Positions 26,905 through 37,258 of a stretch of 64,000 nucleotides of DNA are shown piece after piece. The notes under the pieces are model-generated. The model worked only from the letters and a program-made list of their open reading frames with translations. It made no database searches and was not told where the DNA came from. The stretch's first letter is position 1. Each line of letters starts with the position of its first letter. The stretch is from Lachnospiraceae bacterium. Its GTDB lineage: Bacteria; Bacillota; Clostridia; Lachnospirales; Lachnospiraceae. Made by a program: the position numbers and the translations under genes. The stretch is taken from NCBI GenBank assembly GCA_022794255.1, contig JAAWEL010000089.1, positions 1-64,000 on the forward strand, read 5' to 3'.

Positions 26905-28416
26905 CTACGTTTTACGTCTCAGCAATAAAAAAATTTGTTTCCACCTGGTTCCCTGAAATATTAAATTAAATACGAAAGCAACGATAAATGCTATAATCGT
27001 CACTTTAATGCCCATAATTATCCAGCCATAATAAGTAATTTGTATCATACTAATAGACAATTTATTGCAAATAAAAATCACTACAACTAAAATAGCGATA
27101 TCAACCAAAAAAGTCTTTATTAAACTTTTCAACTCCAGATATACAATATGCCTATGCAAATAGAAAACACAATATAGTAAACTAAAAACTGCAGATGCCA
27201 AGGTCCCCATTGCGGTTCCTGCAAGGCCATAATTTATCACTAACACAACCGAAAAGATAATGTTAATAATTGCAGAAATAAAAATTCCAACCTGTGTTTC
27301 CCTAAAATGTCCTGCTGCTTTAATTAGCAAAAAGTATGGGATTCTTATACATTCAATCGCATATGCCATGCTAAGAATAAACCCAAAAATGGGTATAATA
27401 TATTCAGTATCCGTGAATCCATATGTATACACTTCAACAAATGGAACTATCATGATTAAAGTGATGGTAAAAATAACGGTAACAATCCCATGAATGAATA
27501 CCTGAATGCAAGAAAAACTTTCTTTTAAAAAATCATTTTCATCTCTGGCTATTACACTACCAAAAAAAGCTTCAAAGCCGATTAGCGTAGCATTTATCAT
27601 ACCATTAATTCCATTTACAACTGCATAATAAATAGAATAAACAGATAGATTGCTTAGTGTAGAAAATAGGGTGAGTACAGCAGCATCCACATTCAAATTA
27701 ATAACCGATGCAAAATGTTGAGAAAAGCCATTCCATTTTTGCTTCAGTGGCTCAACCTTATATTCCACATTTCTTTTCAACCCATAGTGGTGTGTAACAA
27801 AAAAACATAAAAGTAAAGCACGGATTATAAAAACCAAGGAGGAACACAATTTAACAATCTGTATCGGCAAACCACGCTTCATCAAAATAACAGCAATCAA
27901 TGTATTTAAAATCAAGGTTGCAACATTTAGCAGTTGATTTACATATACCTTTTGATCTGCATCCAAGATCAACTGATATGTGATTCCCAAAAAATATTGT
28001 GCTAAAGTGCTCAATGATATAACCAAAATCAGACTGCGTGAAAAAAATGGTTCAAACTCTGAATTGATATATTTCGGAAAAATAAAAATCAATACACATA
28101 TATACACCAAAAATACAATACCAATCCTCTTAAAAAAACGACTGGCTGCTTTGGCTATCATACTAATCTGTTCTTCATCCCGTCCAGCTAAAGGCTTATA
28201 CAAATTTGCCCGAACTACAGAGCCTACTCCCATTTCCAAAAATGAGATAAATCCAAGAAAATGTGTAACAGATGACACAAGTCCATTGGTAGCAGAACCA
28301 TAATAGGTAATCATAAACCGAGGTATGATAAATCCACAGCTTAAAGTTACGATTTGTGATAGCAGACCAATGATTGAATTAATTAATAAATTTTTCTTTC
28401 TACTCATTTTTAACAT
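26905..28416 (-). CDS. wzx: Polysaccharide flippase (Wzx family)
   Basis: 503 aa with about fourteen hydrophobic segments, N-terminal GLLSQIVTLSCGFIIPRFMI and VRANLYKPLAG, as in the MOP/PST flippases that export undecaprenyl-linked repeat units. A start at 28407 (MSRKKN) is as plausible as 28416. It lies between the sulfotransferase-like and PEP mutase genes in operon B, and only one flippase of this type is found in this operon. Confidence 0.9.
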   Translation of the reverse strand: MLKMSRKKNLLINSIIGLLSQIVTLSCGFIIPRFMITYYGSATNGLVSSVTHFLGFISFLEMGVGSVVRANLYKPLAGRDEEQISMIAKAASRFFKRIGIVFLVYICVLIFIFPKYINSEFEPFFSRSLILVISLSTLAQYFLGITYQLILDADQKVYVNQLLNVATLILNTLIAVILMKRGLPIQIVKLCSSLVFIIRALLLCFFVTHHYGLKRNVEYKVEPLKQKWNGFSQHFASVINLNVDAAVLTLFSTLSNLSVYSIYYAVVNGINGMINATLIGFEAFFGSVIARDENDFLKESFSCIQVFIHGIVTVIFTITLIMIVPFVEVYTYGFTDTEYIIPIFGFILSMAYAIECIRIPYFLLIKAAGHFRETQVGIFISAIINIIFSVVLVINYGLAGTAMGTLASAVFSLLYCVFYLHRHIVYLELKSLIKTFLVDIAILVVVIFICNKLSISMIQITYYGWIIMGIKVTIIAFIVAFVFNLIFQGTRWKQIFLLLRRKT

Positions 28417-28445
28417 AATACGCCAGTAATCCTTATAAAATTATT

Positions 28446-29462
28446 TTAAAAAACCTCATTCGTCCTTTGTAAAACATCCGGTTCTTTAAAAGGGTATAAC
28501 CACTGGCTTAGACTGCTCTCAATCTTTTCAATGTTTTTCCTTTCATTATCATATAATCGGAATAGTTGGGTATTCTTTACGGATATATGAGGATCAAATC
28601 CCTTGGACGGAAAACCTGTCGTTCCAGCAAAATCTTCTATTTTTTTCACAGTAGTGCTATAGTTATATATTAAATCCTCAAATCGAATTTTCAATATACG
28701 ATTGTCCTCTATTTCATTACTTCGCATTTGAGAATAATACCTAATAAAGTGTTCTGCCGTATCAACAGGAATCCAGTTTGCTATATTGGGATAATAATAT
28801 TTTGCTGTAATATAAACATCCCTCGGATCCCTATCTACTATAATCGCATATGGGTCTTCAAAATATTTAAAGCATTGAATTGGGTTATCTGCTGGAAACG
28901 GTTGATTAATCGCTATAATTTCATTATTCTCACAGGTCATTTCTAATAAATCCATTATATATCTTTTTGTAATTTCTTCAAAATTTTCTGTATTATAAGA
29001 AAAAAACAAATCTGTATATGGAATAAAATGAATTTTCTTATGTAAATGACGATTAACGATTCCTTCTGCAAGTCCGAAGATTTTAAAATATAATAATCCG
29101 GCAATCCCTTTATTGCGGAAACTAAAGGGTCGGCTTCCACGCCATTTTACTTGTGTTATGTCTTCAATGTATCTCATGGAACGTTTTCTGAAATCCGTTC
29201 TCAAATTGCTTTTTGACAATTTATTAATTTTTAATCCGTCAAATTGAATAATATCAAAATATCTTCGTATTGAGATATCTGAACTCATAAATCGTCTCGG
29301 ACATATCATCAAATCATATTCCAGGTCTAATATCCCATCCGGCGTGTACACATATATAAACTCCTGTCCATCCCATGCAACACTTACATTGCTATATCCA
29401 TTAATTAGATCCATAACTGCTCCGGATCCAGAATAACCATATCCGCATATTCCTAATACCAT
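28446..29462 (-). CDS. Sulfotransferase-like protein
   Basis: 338 aa. GYGYSGSGAVMDLI at the N-terminus fits the 5'-phosphosulfate loop and DRDPRDVYI the 3'-phosphate-binding motif of PAPS-dependent sulfotransferases. No PAPS-synthesis genes are in the window. It overlaps the Wzy-like gene by 10 nt. It may add sulfate to the polysaccharide. Because no recognised phosphonotransferase is present, a different group cannot be excluded. Confidence 0.75.
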   Translation of the reverse strand: MVLGICGYGYSGSGAVMDLINGYSNVSVAWDGQEFIYVYTPDGILDLEYDLMICPRRFMSSDISIRRYFDIIQFDGLKINKLSKSNLRTDFRKRSMRYIEDITQVKWRGSRPFSFRNKGIAGLLYFKIFGLAEGIVNRHLHKKIHFIPYTDLFFSYNTENFEEITKRYIMDLLEMTCENNEIIAINQPFPADNPIQCFKYFEDPYAIIVDRDPRDVYITAKYYYPNIANWIPVDTAEHFIRYYSQMRSNEIEDNRILKIRFEDLIYNYSTTVKKIEDFAGTTGFPSKGFDPHISVKNTQLFRLYDNERKNIEKIESSLSQWLYPFKEPDVLQRTNEVF

Positions 29463-30757
29463 TCATTGTACCTCATCGTATGTATAATTTGTTTTTGCTT
29501 TTTTACAATCTTATGGACTATAAATATAAGCAGCAAATCAAAAACCGCCATATAACTCACACTTCCGATATGGCAGAACAACAGACAGCTTATACAGGCA
29601 AATGCAAGACTGTTCAAAGCGTTTTTCTTCTTTTTTAATTTTATTAAAGAAACAAAATTACCTATCGGATAAACATAATACAAAATAAATCCCACAAATC
29701 CGAGGCCGGATAAAATCTCAATATATGAATTATGAGAATACATCCCATCAAAGGATGCTATTTTACTAAAACAAGCTGCCCCCCATCCGAATATTGGCCG
29801 TGCGATCCATAACTTTAATCCTTCTATGATCATTCCTGCCCTGTCGCTTGTACTGATGTCAATATATCCTTCTCTTTTGAATAAATAATTAAATAAACTA
29901 GCAAAAGACTTATAGAATAAGACATTCAGCATTTCCACTTTATGAACTGCATAAAATAACCCTATTACAGCAATGGGAACGAGCATTATATAAAAAACTC
30001 TCATTTTTATTTTTGAATACGTAAACATAAATAATGTGGTTCCCATTATAGTCAAGATCACTCCCATCTTGGAGCCACAGCGAACAACTATATATAAAAA
30101 TACAGACCCTATTACAACATGTAGCAGCCAGTTCCTTCTTTTCTCCCTTAATCGGACTAAATAGTATAAATTCAGCAGAAATCCAAATGCAGACTGAACA
30201 GCCAAAAGAGTTATTATATTTCCAAATTTCTCACTAGCGCCAAGTCTTGCTATCCCTTCTGTTTTTGGAGTGGCATAAACTACATATAAACCGCTCATTA
30301 AACATGCGATAATAATCGCATAAACTATACTGTCTATATCCTTCGTTGTTTCCATGCGGCTTTGTACCATAAATACTATATAAAAATTGAGTACATAAGT
30401 AAAAACAGAATACAAGGTTGTATTTATATTAAATGACCAAAAGGCAGACGCAAAAAAAAGCATTATAAACAAAATAGACATTATTAGCTGCATATCTACT
30501 TCTACTTTATAATTTTTCTTTTTTAATATTTGTATAAAATAATAACTTGATGAATACAGCAAAAATGACAATGTTATTCCATGCCTCATTTTTGTATATG
30601 CTACATTCCATCCAAGTGCCACATGTGAGAAAAGATAAAAGATAAGAAGTGTATCAAAAAACAACTTTGACCACTCCTTTTTGTTAGTAATTCCCTCATT
30701 AGGCAATTTTATTTTCAATACTTTTGTTTTCATCATAAAATAAGTACTTTCTCCCAC
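29453..30757 (-). CDS. wzy: O-antigen polymerase/ligase family protein (Wzy-like)
   Basis: 434 aa, about eleven hydrophobic segments and a large late loop with GWGAACFSKI and HNSYIEILSGLGFVG, the signature of the O-antigen ligase/Wzy superfamily. It should polymerise flipped repeat units. It overlaps the GT4 gene (25 nt) and the sulfotransferase-like gene. Confidence 0.88.
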   Translation of the reverse strand: MGESTYFMMKTKVLKIKLPNEGITNKKEWSKLFFDTLLIFYLFSHVALGWNVAYTKMRHGITLSFLLYSSSYYFIQILKKKNYKVEVDMQLIMSILFIMLFFASAFWSFNINTTLYSVFTYVLNFYIVFMVQSRMETTKDIDSIVYAIIIACLMSGLYVVYATPKTEGIARLGASEKFGNIITLLAVQSAFGFLLNLYYLVRLREKRRNWLLHVVIGSVFLYIVVRCGSKMGVILTIMGTTLFMFTYSKIKMRVFYIMLVPIAVIGLFYAVHKVEMLNVLFYKSFASLFNYLFKREGYIDISTSDRAGMIIEGLKLWIARPIFGWGAACFSKIASFDGMYSHNSYIEILSGLGFVGFILYYVYPIGNFVSLIKLKKKKNALNSLAFACISCLLFCHIGSVSYMAVFDLLLIFIVHKIVKKQKQIIHTMRYNEWY

Positions 30758-31842
30758 TGATTCAATATCCTTTTGTAATCGAATTTACTTCGAACATAGG
30801 TTGCATTCTTACCCAGTCTTTTTTTCAATTCATCATTCTCTACAATACTTTTTAATGCCTGATACATTTGGTAATAATCACCCACCGGAACCAGGATGCC
30901 ATTCTCATGATCTTTTATCAGATACCTTGCTCCCCCTACTGGGGCATCGGTACAAACGCACGGCAATCCAAGTCCCATTGCCTCTAATATTGAATTGGAT
31001 ATTCCATCATATCTGGAGCTGGATATAAAAACAGATGCATTTTTTATCTTCTCATGCACATCCGAAACAAATCCCGGTAAAGAAACCCTGTCTTTAAGGT
31101 CGGAACAATTCTCTATATATTCTTCAAGTTTATCCCTTTCTATACCATCTCCATAGATCACAAGTCTATAATCTTTATTTTCCTTTGCCAATAATTCAAA
31201 TGCTTTTATACCTGTCATCCAATCCTTTTGATCCGATAGAGATCCCACTCCAACAATTACCTTTTCGCAAACCCCATAATATGGTTCTGGCAATGTCGGC
31301 GTCAATGCATTTGGAATAATCATTCCTTTGTTTCTGATTGTCTCTGGAAAATAATCTCTTGCTTCCTCTGTTTGAAATACAATTCTTTTTGGTAAATGGT
31401 ATAAAATATTTCTCAATATAACTGCCAATCTGTTGTCCGGATGCTTTGATGGATCGGTTCTTTCTGACACAACAATATCGATTTTATGCATTCCCCTTGC
31501 TATGATTGTCATCATGTTCGGAATTGCTGATAAAGTGAGAATATAATCTGGTCTAAAATCAATAATATTTTTCCGTATCTCTTTTATTCTGTACAGAACT
31601 CTTTCAACCGTATGTTTTTGCCCTGCTATAATCGGATAATACTCTACCCCATCTTTCAATTTATACTCATTATCACTGGGAGCTGATGTTACAACTCTGA
31701 CATCATACCCCTTATCAAAAAATCCATTGACCAGCATTGCTGTTACTCTTTGCGCACCACCATCGCCAATTCCATGTGACACAATCAAAATTTTTTTATT
31801 CTCTGTTTTTGCGTTCATAGAGTGATTCATTTGCTTTCTCAT
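30733..31842 (-). CDS. Family 4 glycosyltransferase
   Basis: 369 aa. N-terminal ILIVSHGIGDGGAQRVTAML; C-terminal donor domain with VGVGSLSDQKDW and SSRYDGISNSILEAMGLGLP (the E-x7-E retaining GT4 pattern). A cytoplasmic, membrane-associated transferase building the repeat unit. The ATG at 31815 (MNAKTEN) is an alternative start, since the given one lies inside the upstream gene. Confidence 0.88.
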   Translation of the reverse strand: MRKQMNHSMNAKTENKKILIVSHGIGDGGAQRVTAMLVNGFFDKGYDVRVVTSAPSDNEYKLKDGVEYYPIIAGQKHTVERVLYRIKEIRKNIIDFRPDYILTLSAIPNMMTIIARGMHKIDIVVSERTDPSKHPDNRLAVILRNILYHLPKRIVFQTEEARDYFPETIRNKGMIIPNALTPTLPEPYYGVCEKVIVGVGSLSDQKDWMTGIKAFELLAKENKDYRLVIYGDGIERDKLEEYIENCSDLKDRVSLPGFVSDVHEKIKNASVFISSSRYDGISNSILEAMGLGLPCVCTDAPVGGARYLIKDHENGILVPVGDYYQMYQALKSIVENDELKKRLGKNATYVRSKFDYKRILNQWEKVLIL

Positions 31843-32800
31843 AATTTCCCTTATATATATACTTATATATTCTTTTCAGTCTTTGAAAGTATTGTTTTGC
31901 TTCTTTTTCTTTTAGTGAATAAAAGTAGAACCAGCCAATATTCATCAAATAAATTACTATTTTTTGCAATATTGTTATTCGTACATATTTGCATAAAAGA
32001 AGGTATTCACTTATGCGATAATAATAGTAGATAAAAGGCATTCCCCGTTTCTTCGTTGTTACAGAATGATTATGGAAAACCATTGCCTTTGGTACAATCA
32101 TACATTTCTTATTGATTTGTTTCATTTTATATGCAAGCACATCTTCTTCATTATATAAAAAGAAGTCTTCATCAAATAATCCAATTGTCTGAAAATCTTT
32201 TGTACGCACTATAAAAAAACAGCCTGCAACGGTCCCTTCAAAAATAAAATCACCTTTTCCCTCCCACTCAATATCCCGCATGTATTTTTGCGGCCAAAAA
32301 TGAAAAAACCGAAATGGTGCTTTTGATATAATTGATTTTTGAAAAGTATAATACGTTCTTGCAAACTGTCCCACTCCATTTGGCTGATCAAGTGCGGGTC
32401 CTGCAATACCTACCTCTGGATTTTGATCAAGTGCATCTGTCAAAATGGATATTGCTTCATTTTCTAAATAAATATCTGGATTTGCGATCACCACATAATC
32501 CATTTTATCCTGAATGGCCTGTTTAATACCAATATTATTTCCGTATGAATAACCCCCATTTTTTTTAGATTCCAACAGTGTTACTTTATCAAAGCAATTA
32601 TACGTTTTCTGCAAATTACAGAATGAATCATCATTTGACGCGTTATCCACAATATATATTTTGTAATTATCATTTTTTTCATTTTTAAGAATGGATTGTA
32701 CACATCTTAAAGTGCATTCAAAAGAATTATAGTTTAAAATAATAATTCCTGTCATTTTTTTCATCTTTGCAATACACCTCTTATTTACACAAATACTCAA
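31796..32800 (-). CDS. Family 2 glycosyltransferase (rhamnosyltransferase-like)
   Basis: 334 aa. GIIILNYNSFECTLRC, IVDNASNDDS, VIANPDIYL (NPD variant of DxD) and the EEDVLAYKM acceptor motif match inverting GT2 enzymes of the rhamnosyltransferase-like group. An internal ATG at about 32767 (MKKMTGIIIL) is the more natural start. Confidence 0.85.
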   Translation of the reverse strand: MSICVNKRCIAKMKKMTGIIILNYNSFECTLRCVQSILKNEKNDNYKIYIVDNASNDDSFCNLQKTYNCFDKVTLLESKKNGGYSYGNNIGIKQAIQDKMDYVVIANPDIYLENEAISILTDALDQNPEVGIAGPALDQPNGVGQFARTYYTFQKSIISKAPFRFFHFWPQKYMRDIEWEGKGDFIFEGTVAGCFFIVRTKDFQTIGLFDEDFFLYNEEDVLAYKMKQINKKCMIVPKAMVFHNHSVTTKKRGMPFIYYYYRISEYLLLCKYVRITILQKIVIYLMNIGWFYFYSLKEKEAKQYFQRLKRIYKYIYKGNYEKANESLYERKNRE

Positions 32801-33677
32801 TATAATCTTTAATGCCTTCCTGAACTCCTCTAATTCTCCCCTGATATATAGAACGTATCCGGCTGTTATCCAGAATAATATCTTTAACGTCTATATCCCG
32901 CTCTTTAAAATAAGAAATTTTTAATTTCGGGATATATTCTGAAACAATATTTATGATATCATTTTGGCTTGTCCCAAAATTAGATGATACATTAAAGGTT
33001 CTAAACTTTCCATTGTACTTCAAAAGTTCCACCAGCATCTCACATGCATCTTCAATGTAAATATAATCTCGAACGATATTCCCCTCTCCAAATATTTCTA
33101 TCGTTTTTCCTGCAAGCCCTCTTTTAATCACCGCGTCTATAAACCCCACACCCTTTGCGTAATCCTGACCTGGCCCATAAACATTTGATATTCTGGCTAT
33201 TATAATATCTGTTCCCTGCTGTTTAAAAAATGTTCTATATGTATTCTCTGTACAAAGCTTTAAATTTCCATAATGATTAATTGGGTAAGGCAAGGTTTCT
33301 TCTGCAATGGGCATATGGGTTTGTATTCCATAAACCGTCCCACCAGAAGAAATAAATAATAATCTCTTTTTATATCGCGTACACAGTTCACATAATTCAA
33401 TGGATTGCAGCAAATCATTATGATATGCATACATGTACTTTTCATTAGAAGTTCCTGGATTTATTGTACATATTGCATGAATCAGAATATCGTTCTGTTC
33501 AACCAATGATTCAAGCATTTTAAGATCAAAAAAATCTCCTTCAACCCAGGTTATATTCTCTTTGGTATATTTTTCAAGAGAACGGTCAAATGCTGTAACA
33601 TGAAAAGATTTCTTTAATAAAGCATGAACCAGGTTTCTTCCTATAAATCCATTTGCACCAAGCACTACAACATTCAA
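32781..33677 (-). CDS. NAD-dependent sugar epimerase/dehydratase
   Basis: 298 aa extended SDR. VVLGANGFIGRNL (NAD loop), LLFISSGGTVYG and the catalytic YGNLK are all present, so it should be active on a nucleotide sugar; a UDP-hexose 4-epimerase-like role is most likely. It is slightly shorter than GalE (about 335 aa). It lies 11 nt after the GT4 gene. Confidence 0.85.
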   Translation of the reverse strand: MNVVVLGANGFIGRNLVHALLKKSFHVTAFDRSLEKYTKENITWVEGDFFDLKMLESLVEQNDILIHAICTINPGTSNEKYMYAYHNDLLQSIELCELCTRYKKRLLFISSGGTVYGIQTHMPIAEETLPYPINHYGNLKLCTENTYRTFFKQQGTDIIIARISNVYGPGQDYAKGVGFIDAVIKRGLAGKTIEIFGEGNIVRDYIYIEDACEMLVELLKYNGKFRTFNVSSNFGTSQNDIINIVSEYIPKLKISYFKERDIDVKDIILDNSRIRSIYQGRIRGVQEGIKDYIEYLCK

Positions 33678-33688
33678 TTTTTAATCCT

Positions 33689-34723
33689 CTATCTGATTTT
33701 TAAGTTTTGCAAATCATTTAACAATAGGTCAACGGCTGAAATTATATTATATTTCTCTGCTTCCATCCGGCAGTTTTTTCTAAAGGACAAAATATCTGTA
33801 TCATCATCTGCAATTCTATTCAGTATATCAATCAGCTCTTTTTCTTCATGATATAGAAATCCTGTCTTACCATTTGTAACGATATAAGGTAAATACGCTA
33901 TATCAGAACATATAACCGGAACACCTGCCTCGTAGGAATCTACAATTGCACCTGGTACTCCTTCCAGCTTATGTCTGCTGGGAAAAACCATAAATAAGTA
34001 CTGACTTAAAACGTGAACGGTTTCTTCCCTTTTTATCGTCCCTTTAAAGCATATATAATCTTTTCCATCGCATAATGTTTGCAGCTCTCTCTTTTCTGTC
34101 TCCGCAAAAAAACCATATACATCTAACTGGTATTTTTTGCTTTCTTTATTCACTTTATCTAAAGCAGCAACAATCGTATCAAAGCCTTTTCGATAGGAAA
34201 TCTCTGAATAATAACAAATATGTTTTATTGTCTGCGCTTGATAATCTATATCCGTTTCCTGAATTTTTTTGCAATTCGACAGAAAACCAGCTTTTATATC
34301 TTTACCAATCCGGTTTTTCATTTCGTCCACTTCAAAATAATAACAATCCACATTCCTTAATTTAGAAGATGAAAATCCCGAAAGATAATCAACCTGATTT
34401 CCTACTATAAGAAAAACAACTTTCCTTTTTAATATTTTTTTCAAGAATGATACTGCTTCGATCATAAACCTGGTTCCACGGTTTGATGTGATAACCACAA
34501 TAGAATCATTTTTAAAATAGTGAAAAACAAAATGCATAATCATCTTTATGCCAGTACCAAGCTCAAACATATTGCAAAATGTCAAGTCAACATTTCTCGT
34601 TCTCAACTCATTATAGACATTTTTCGTTTTTTCAAGTTGTCCACCGATTGTGTTTCCGCTTAAGTCTGCAGTTCCAACCAAAAGTATTTTCATCTCTTTT
34701 TTTTCGATAACATTTTCTTTCAT
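33689..34723 (-). CDS. Family 4 glycosyltransferase
   Basis: 344 aa. LLVGTADLSGNTIGGQ at the N-terminus and, in the donor domain, CYYSEISYRKGFDTIVAAL, PSRHKLEGVPGAIVDSYEAG and PVICSD. It overlaps the PHP-domain gene by 4 nt. Acceptor and donor unknown. Confidence 0.82.
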   Translation of the reverse strand: MKENVIEKKEMKILLVGTADLSGNTIGGQLEKTKNVYNELRTRNVDLTFCNMFELGTGIKMIMHFVFHYFKNDSIVVITSNRGTRFMIEAVSFLKKILKRKVVFLIVGNQVDYLSGFSSSKLRNVDCYYFEVDEMKNRIGKDIKAGFLSNCKKIQETDIDYQAQTIKHICYYSEISYRKGFDTIVAALDKVNKESKKYQLDVYGFFAETEKRELQTLCDGKDYICFKGTIKREETVHVLSQYLFMVFPSRHKLEGVPGAIVDSYEAGVPVICSDIAYLPYIVTNGKTGFLYHEEKELIDILNRIADDDTDILSFRKNCRMEAEKYNIISAVDLLLNDLQNLKIR

Positions 34724-35454
34724 TTATTGATTATCCTATTTTTAATGTAACGTCTGAAGCTTACTGGAAATAATTTTAAAAAGAACTGATAAATCTTTGT
34801 TGTTTTGATTCTTTTGATTTTCCAATATACCCAGTTGTGTTCTTTTCTTTTCAATTTTCTAAAATTTTTCACTTTTTCTATTTGAAGCGATTCTTCATCA
34901 GTGTCTATCTCATTATAAAAAGCGCCTATATTCTTTGCTGAATGTGCATCACTTCCAACCATTGTAACTAAATGATTATATTTTTTTAATATATCATCCA
35001 TTTCCTTTGTATTGCCATATTTATAGTTTGCCTGTTCAATAAAACTTGCGTTTAATAAAACATATTTGGCATCTATTTCTTTTATATTGGTATTGCCGAT
35101 TACTCCAGTAGAGTGATTTGGATGGGGTACAATAATCACAGCATTTTCTTCTGACAAACGATCCACAAGCCTTCTTGCAGAATAACTTCCTCTTTCTTTC
35201 TCCAACTTCTTTATTTCATCCGATACTCCGATTATGTGGACGCCTTCAGAAGTTGTAAACTCAATTCCTTTCATTAATTGAATCTTATTCGATTCAAACA
35301 TCCTTTCATCTTCTCTTGTTAAACCATAGACATCATGATCACATATAACAATTCCGTTAATTCCCTGCTTTTTACATTGATTAACAATTTTTCTTATTGG
35401 AAGTGATGAATCGATCGAATAGCATGTATGGCAATGTGACTCAACTCGTATCAT
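34720..35454 (-). CDS. PHP-domain metal-dependent hydrolase
   Basis: 244 aa. HCHTCYS, ICDHDVYGL, VPHPNHSTG and GSDAHSA supply the metal-binding His/Asp set of the PHP superfamily. Without a tyrosine-phosphatase context (no Wzd/Wze kinase in the window) its role is unclear: small-molecule phosphoesterase, or CpsB-like regulator. It overlaps the CapK-like gene (4 nt) and the GT4 gene (4 nt). Confidence 0.8.
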   Translation of the reverse strand: MIRVESHCHTCYSIDSSLPIRKIVNQCKKQGINGIVICDHDVYGLTREDERMFESNKIQLMKGIEFTTSEGVHIIGVSDEIKKLEKERGSYSARRLVDRLSEENAVIIVPHPNHSTGVIGNTNIKEIDAKYVLLNASFIEQANYKYGNTKEMDDILKKYNHLVTMVGSDAHSAKNIGAFYNEIDTDEESLQIEKVKNFRKLKRKEHNWVYWKIKRIKTTKIYQFFLKLFPVSFRRYIKNRIINK

Positions 35455-36746
35455 TTTTCACACCTTACAAACGCAAGCTTTTTTCCTTCTCCGCTTCTTA
35501 TAGCTTCTTTTCCATTGCTTATAAAAAACTCTATGTTTTTTGGCAATCGAGATACAAATTCCTCTTGCAGCTTGAATTTTATTTCATCATTGACTCGTCT
35601 TTCAATGATTAGTTCCACCCGGTCCATTCCATGTTGAACAATCTGCCAGGAGAACACGGTTGGATAATGTTCCATTATTGTATAAAAATTAGTTAAAGGA
35701 ATATTTCTGTCTTTTAATTTGATTGCCATATTGTTTCTTCCAATAACATTTTTTATCGTCCTGAAAGAATGGCCGCAAGATATCTCATTACTTGCAATCT
35801 CTGCCAAATCATTGGTCTCATACCTTAACAGGGGCATCGCATAATTGTTCAAGTTGGTTCCCACAATTTTTTTTTGACTGGCATCACCGGTTTCTAAAAA
35901 CTCCATATAACCATATTCTTCAAACACATGAAGCCCTTGATGCTTTCCACAATCTCCGGCAGCCACAATGCATTCAGCCATTCCATAATAATTTGAAATC
36001 TTTGCCTCAAAGGCACCCTCTATTTTCCGCCTTGTATCATCGCTTAACACCTCAGAAGCTGTAAATATGCCTTTGAGCTTTGGTATCTTATGACCACTTT
36101 TTGTGACATAATCAGCCAATAGTTCCAATGATGAAGGATATCCTCTGAGAAACTTAACCTTATTTTTTATCATATGATTAAGATATTTTTCCATATTACT
36201 GTCCGTCATATCGTATGGACTATAATAGATAAAGTTTCTTATCTTATCATATTTAATTATTTTTTTTGCCCGTTCGTTTTTAGGCGCATAGGAACGAACG
36301 ATTGCCATTCTATCCCGAAAACGATAGCCAGCCCATTTCCATTGTCTCCAGACGGTGGCTTGCTCCATAATCCATTGTTGTTTTGATACCAATACCTCCA
36401 AAGGATTACCTGTAGAGCCGGATGTTTGTTGAATCAGCGCCTTTGTCTTATATTTAGGATTTATAAACTGGCTGTGATATTTTCTTACATCCTCTTTTCT
36501 TGTTAATGGAATTTTCTCAATATCTTTTAATTCTTTAAAATCCCGGTCCACGTCAAAATTTATTTTATGAAATAATTGTCTATAGTAGGGAATCTGGTTT
36601 TGACAAATTTTCAGCAATTTTTTTAATTTTCTTTTTTGATAATCCTCTATTTTTCCTCTTGAAAATTTGCATGATCTCATCAAAAAAAACTTACAATAAA
36701 AAATCCCTTCTGCTGACAGCATTAAATCTTTTATTTTATCAAACAC
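35451..36746 (-). CDS. CapK/PaaK-like adenylate-forming enzyme
   Basis: 431 aa. QQTSGSTGNPLEV is the ATP/AMP loop of the phenylacetate-CoA-ligase family, with ASEVLSDDTRRK and NYYGMAECI downstream. CapK-type members in capsule loci are thought to activate an acid for transfer to a sugar. A GTG start at 36746 is supported by GGAGG at 36756-36760. The restored stop of the upstream acetyltransferase lies only 5 nt before it. Confidence 0.85.
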   Translation of the reverse strand: MFDKIKDLMLSAEGIFYCKFFLMRSCKFSRGKIEDYQKRKLKKLLKICQNQIPYYRQLFHKINFDVDRDFKELKDIEKIPLTRKEDVRKYHSQFINPKYKTKALIQQTSGSTGNPLEVLVSKQQWIMEQATVWRQWKWAGYRFRDRMAIVRSYAPKNERAKKIIKYDKIRNFIYYSPYDMTDSNMEKYLNHMIKNKVKFLRGYPSSLELLADYVTKSGHKIPKLKGIFTASEVLSDDTRRKIEGAFEAKISNYYGMAECIVAAGDCGKHQGLHVFEEYGYMEFLETGDASQKKIVGTNLNNYAMPLLRYETNDLAEIASNEISCGHSFRTIKNVIGRNNMAIKLKDRNIPLTNFYTIMEHYPTVFSWQIVQHGMDRVELIIERRVNDEIKFKLQEEFVSRLPKNIEFFISNGKEAIRSGEGKKLAFVRCEK

Positions 36747-36751
36747 CGTAT

Positions 36752-37241
36752 TTAGCCTCCATTTATCTCTGCTTCTGTTCTCATCCGTAATATCTTAGCT
36801 GGCACCCCCCCCCACGACTGCCCGGGCTGGTACATCCTTTATGACTACAGCATTTGCTCCTACAATTACATCATCACCAATTACGATCGGACCAAGAATT
36901 TTTGCTCCTGTTCCTACATGAACCCGGTCTCCAATAACTGGCACAATACTGCGAATACTGTCATATTCCGGAATTGCTTTATTGCTTTTTCCTGCCCCTC
37001 CTCCAATCGTAACATTGGTTCCAATCATACAGTCATTTCCAATTTTTGCTTCGCTGTGAATCACCAGACCAATCCCTTTATATCCGAATTCTGTTCCTCT
37101 TCCAATTGTACAAGTATATGGAACATACGAATTGTGAATGAAATAAATCCAGCTTCTGATAATCCAGGCAACCGGTTTCAAATGATGAAGATAGCACCAT
37201 CGCTCTAATCTATATTTATTGATTGCACTCATTTTACTCAT
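36752..37241 (-). CDS. Serine-acetyltransferase-like LbH acetyltransferase, C-terminus frameshifted by G9
   Basis: Left-handed beta-helix acyltransferase of the CysE/NeuD-type class: hexapeptide repeats through IGNDCMIGTNVTIGG, IGDRVHVGTGAKILGP and IGDDVIVGANAVV. As given it stops at 36795 after 148 aa with VVGGGAS. The coding strand has nine G at 36812-36804; eight would read VVGGVPAKILRMRTEAEINGG and stop at 36752, exactly the tail expected for this family and tightly packed against the next start (36746). The natural full length is about 162 aa. Truncation removes the C-terminal coil but leaves the His-bearing repeats, so slippage may modulate activity without abolishing it. Probable role: O-acetylation of the polysaccharide. 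Confidence 0.85.
36804..36812. repeat. C9 (coding G9) tract in the acetyltransferase gene
   Basis: Nine C on the + strand; eight (or eleven) would restore the family-typical C-terminus. Confidence 0.95.
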
Positions 37242-37258
37242 AAATATTCACCATCCAA

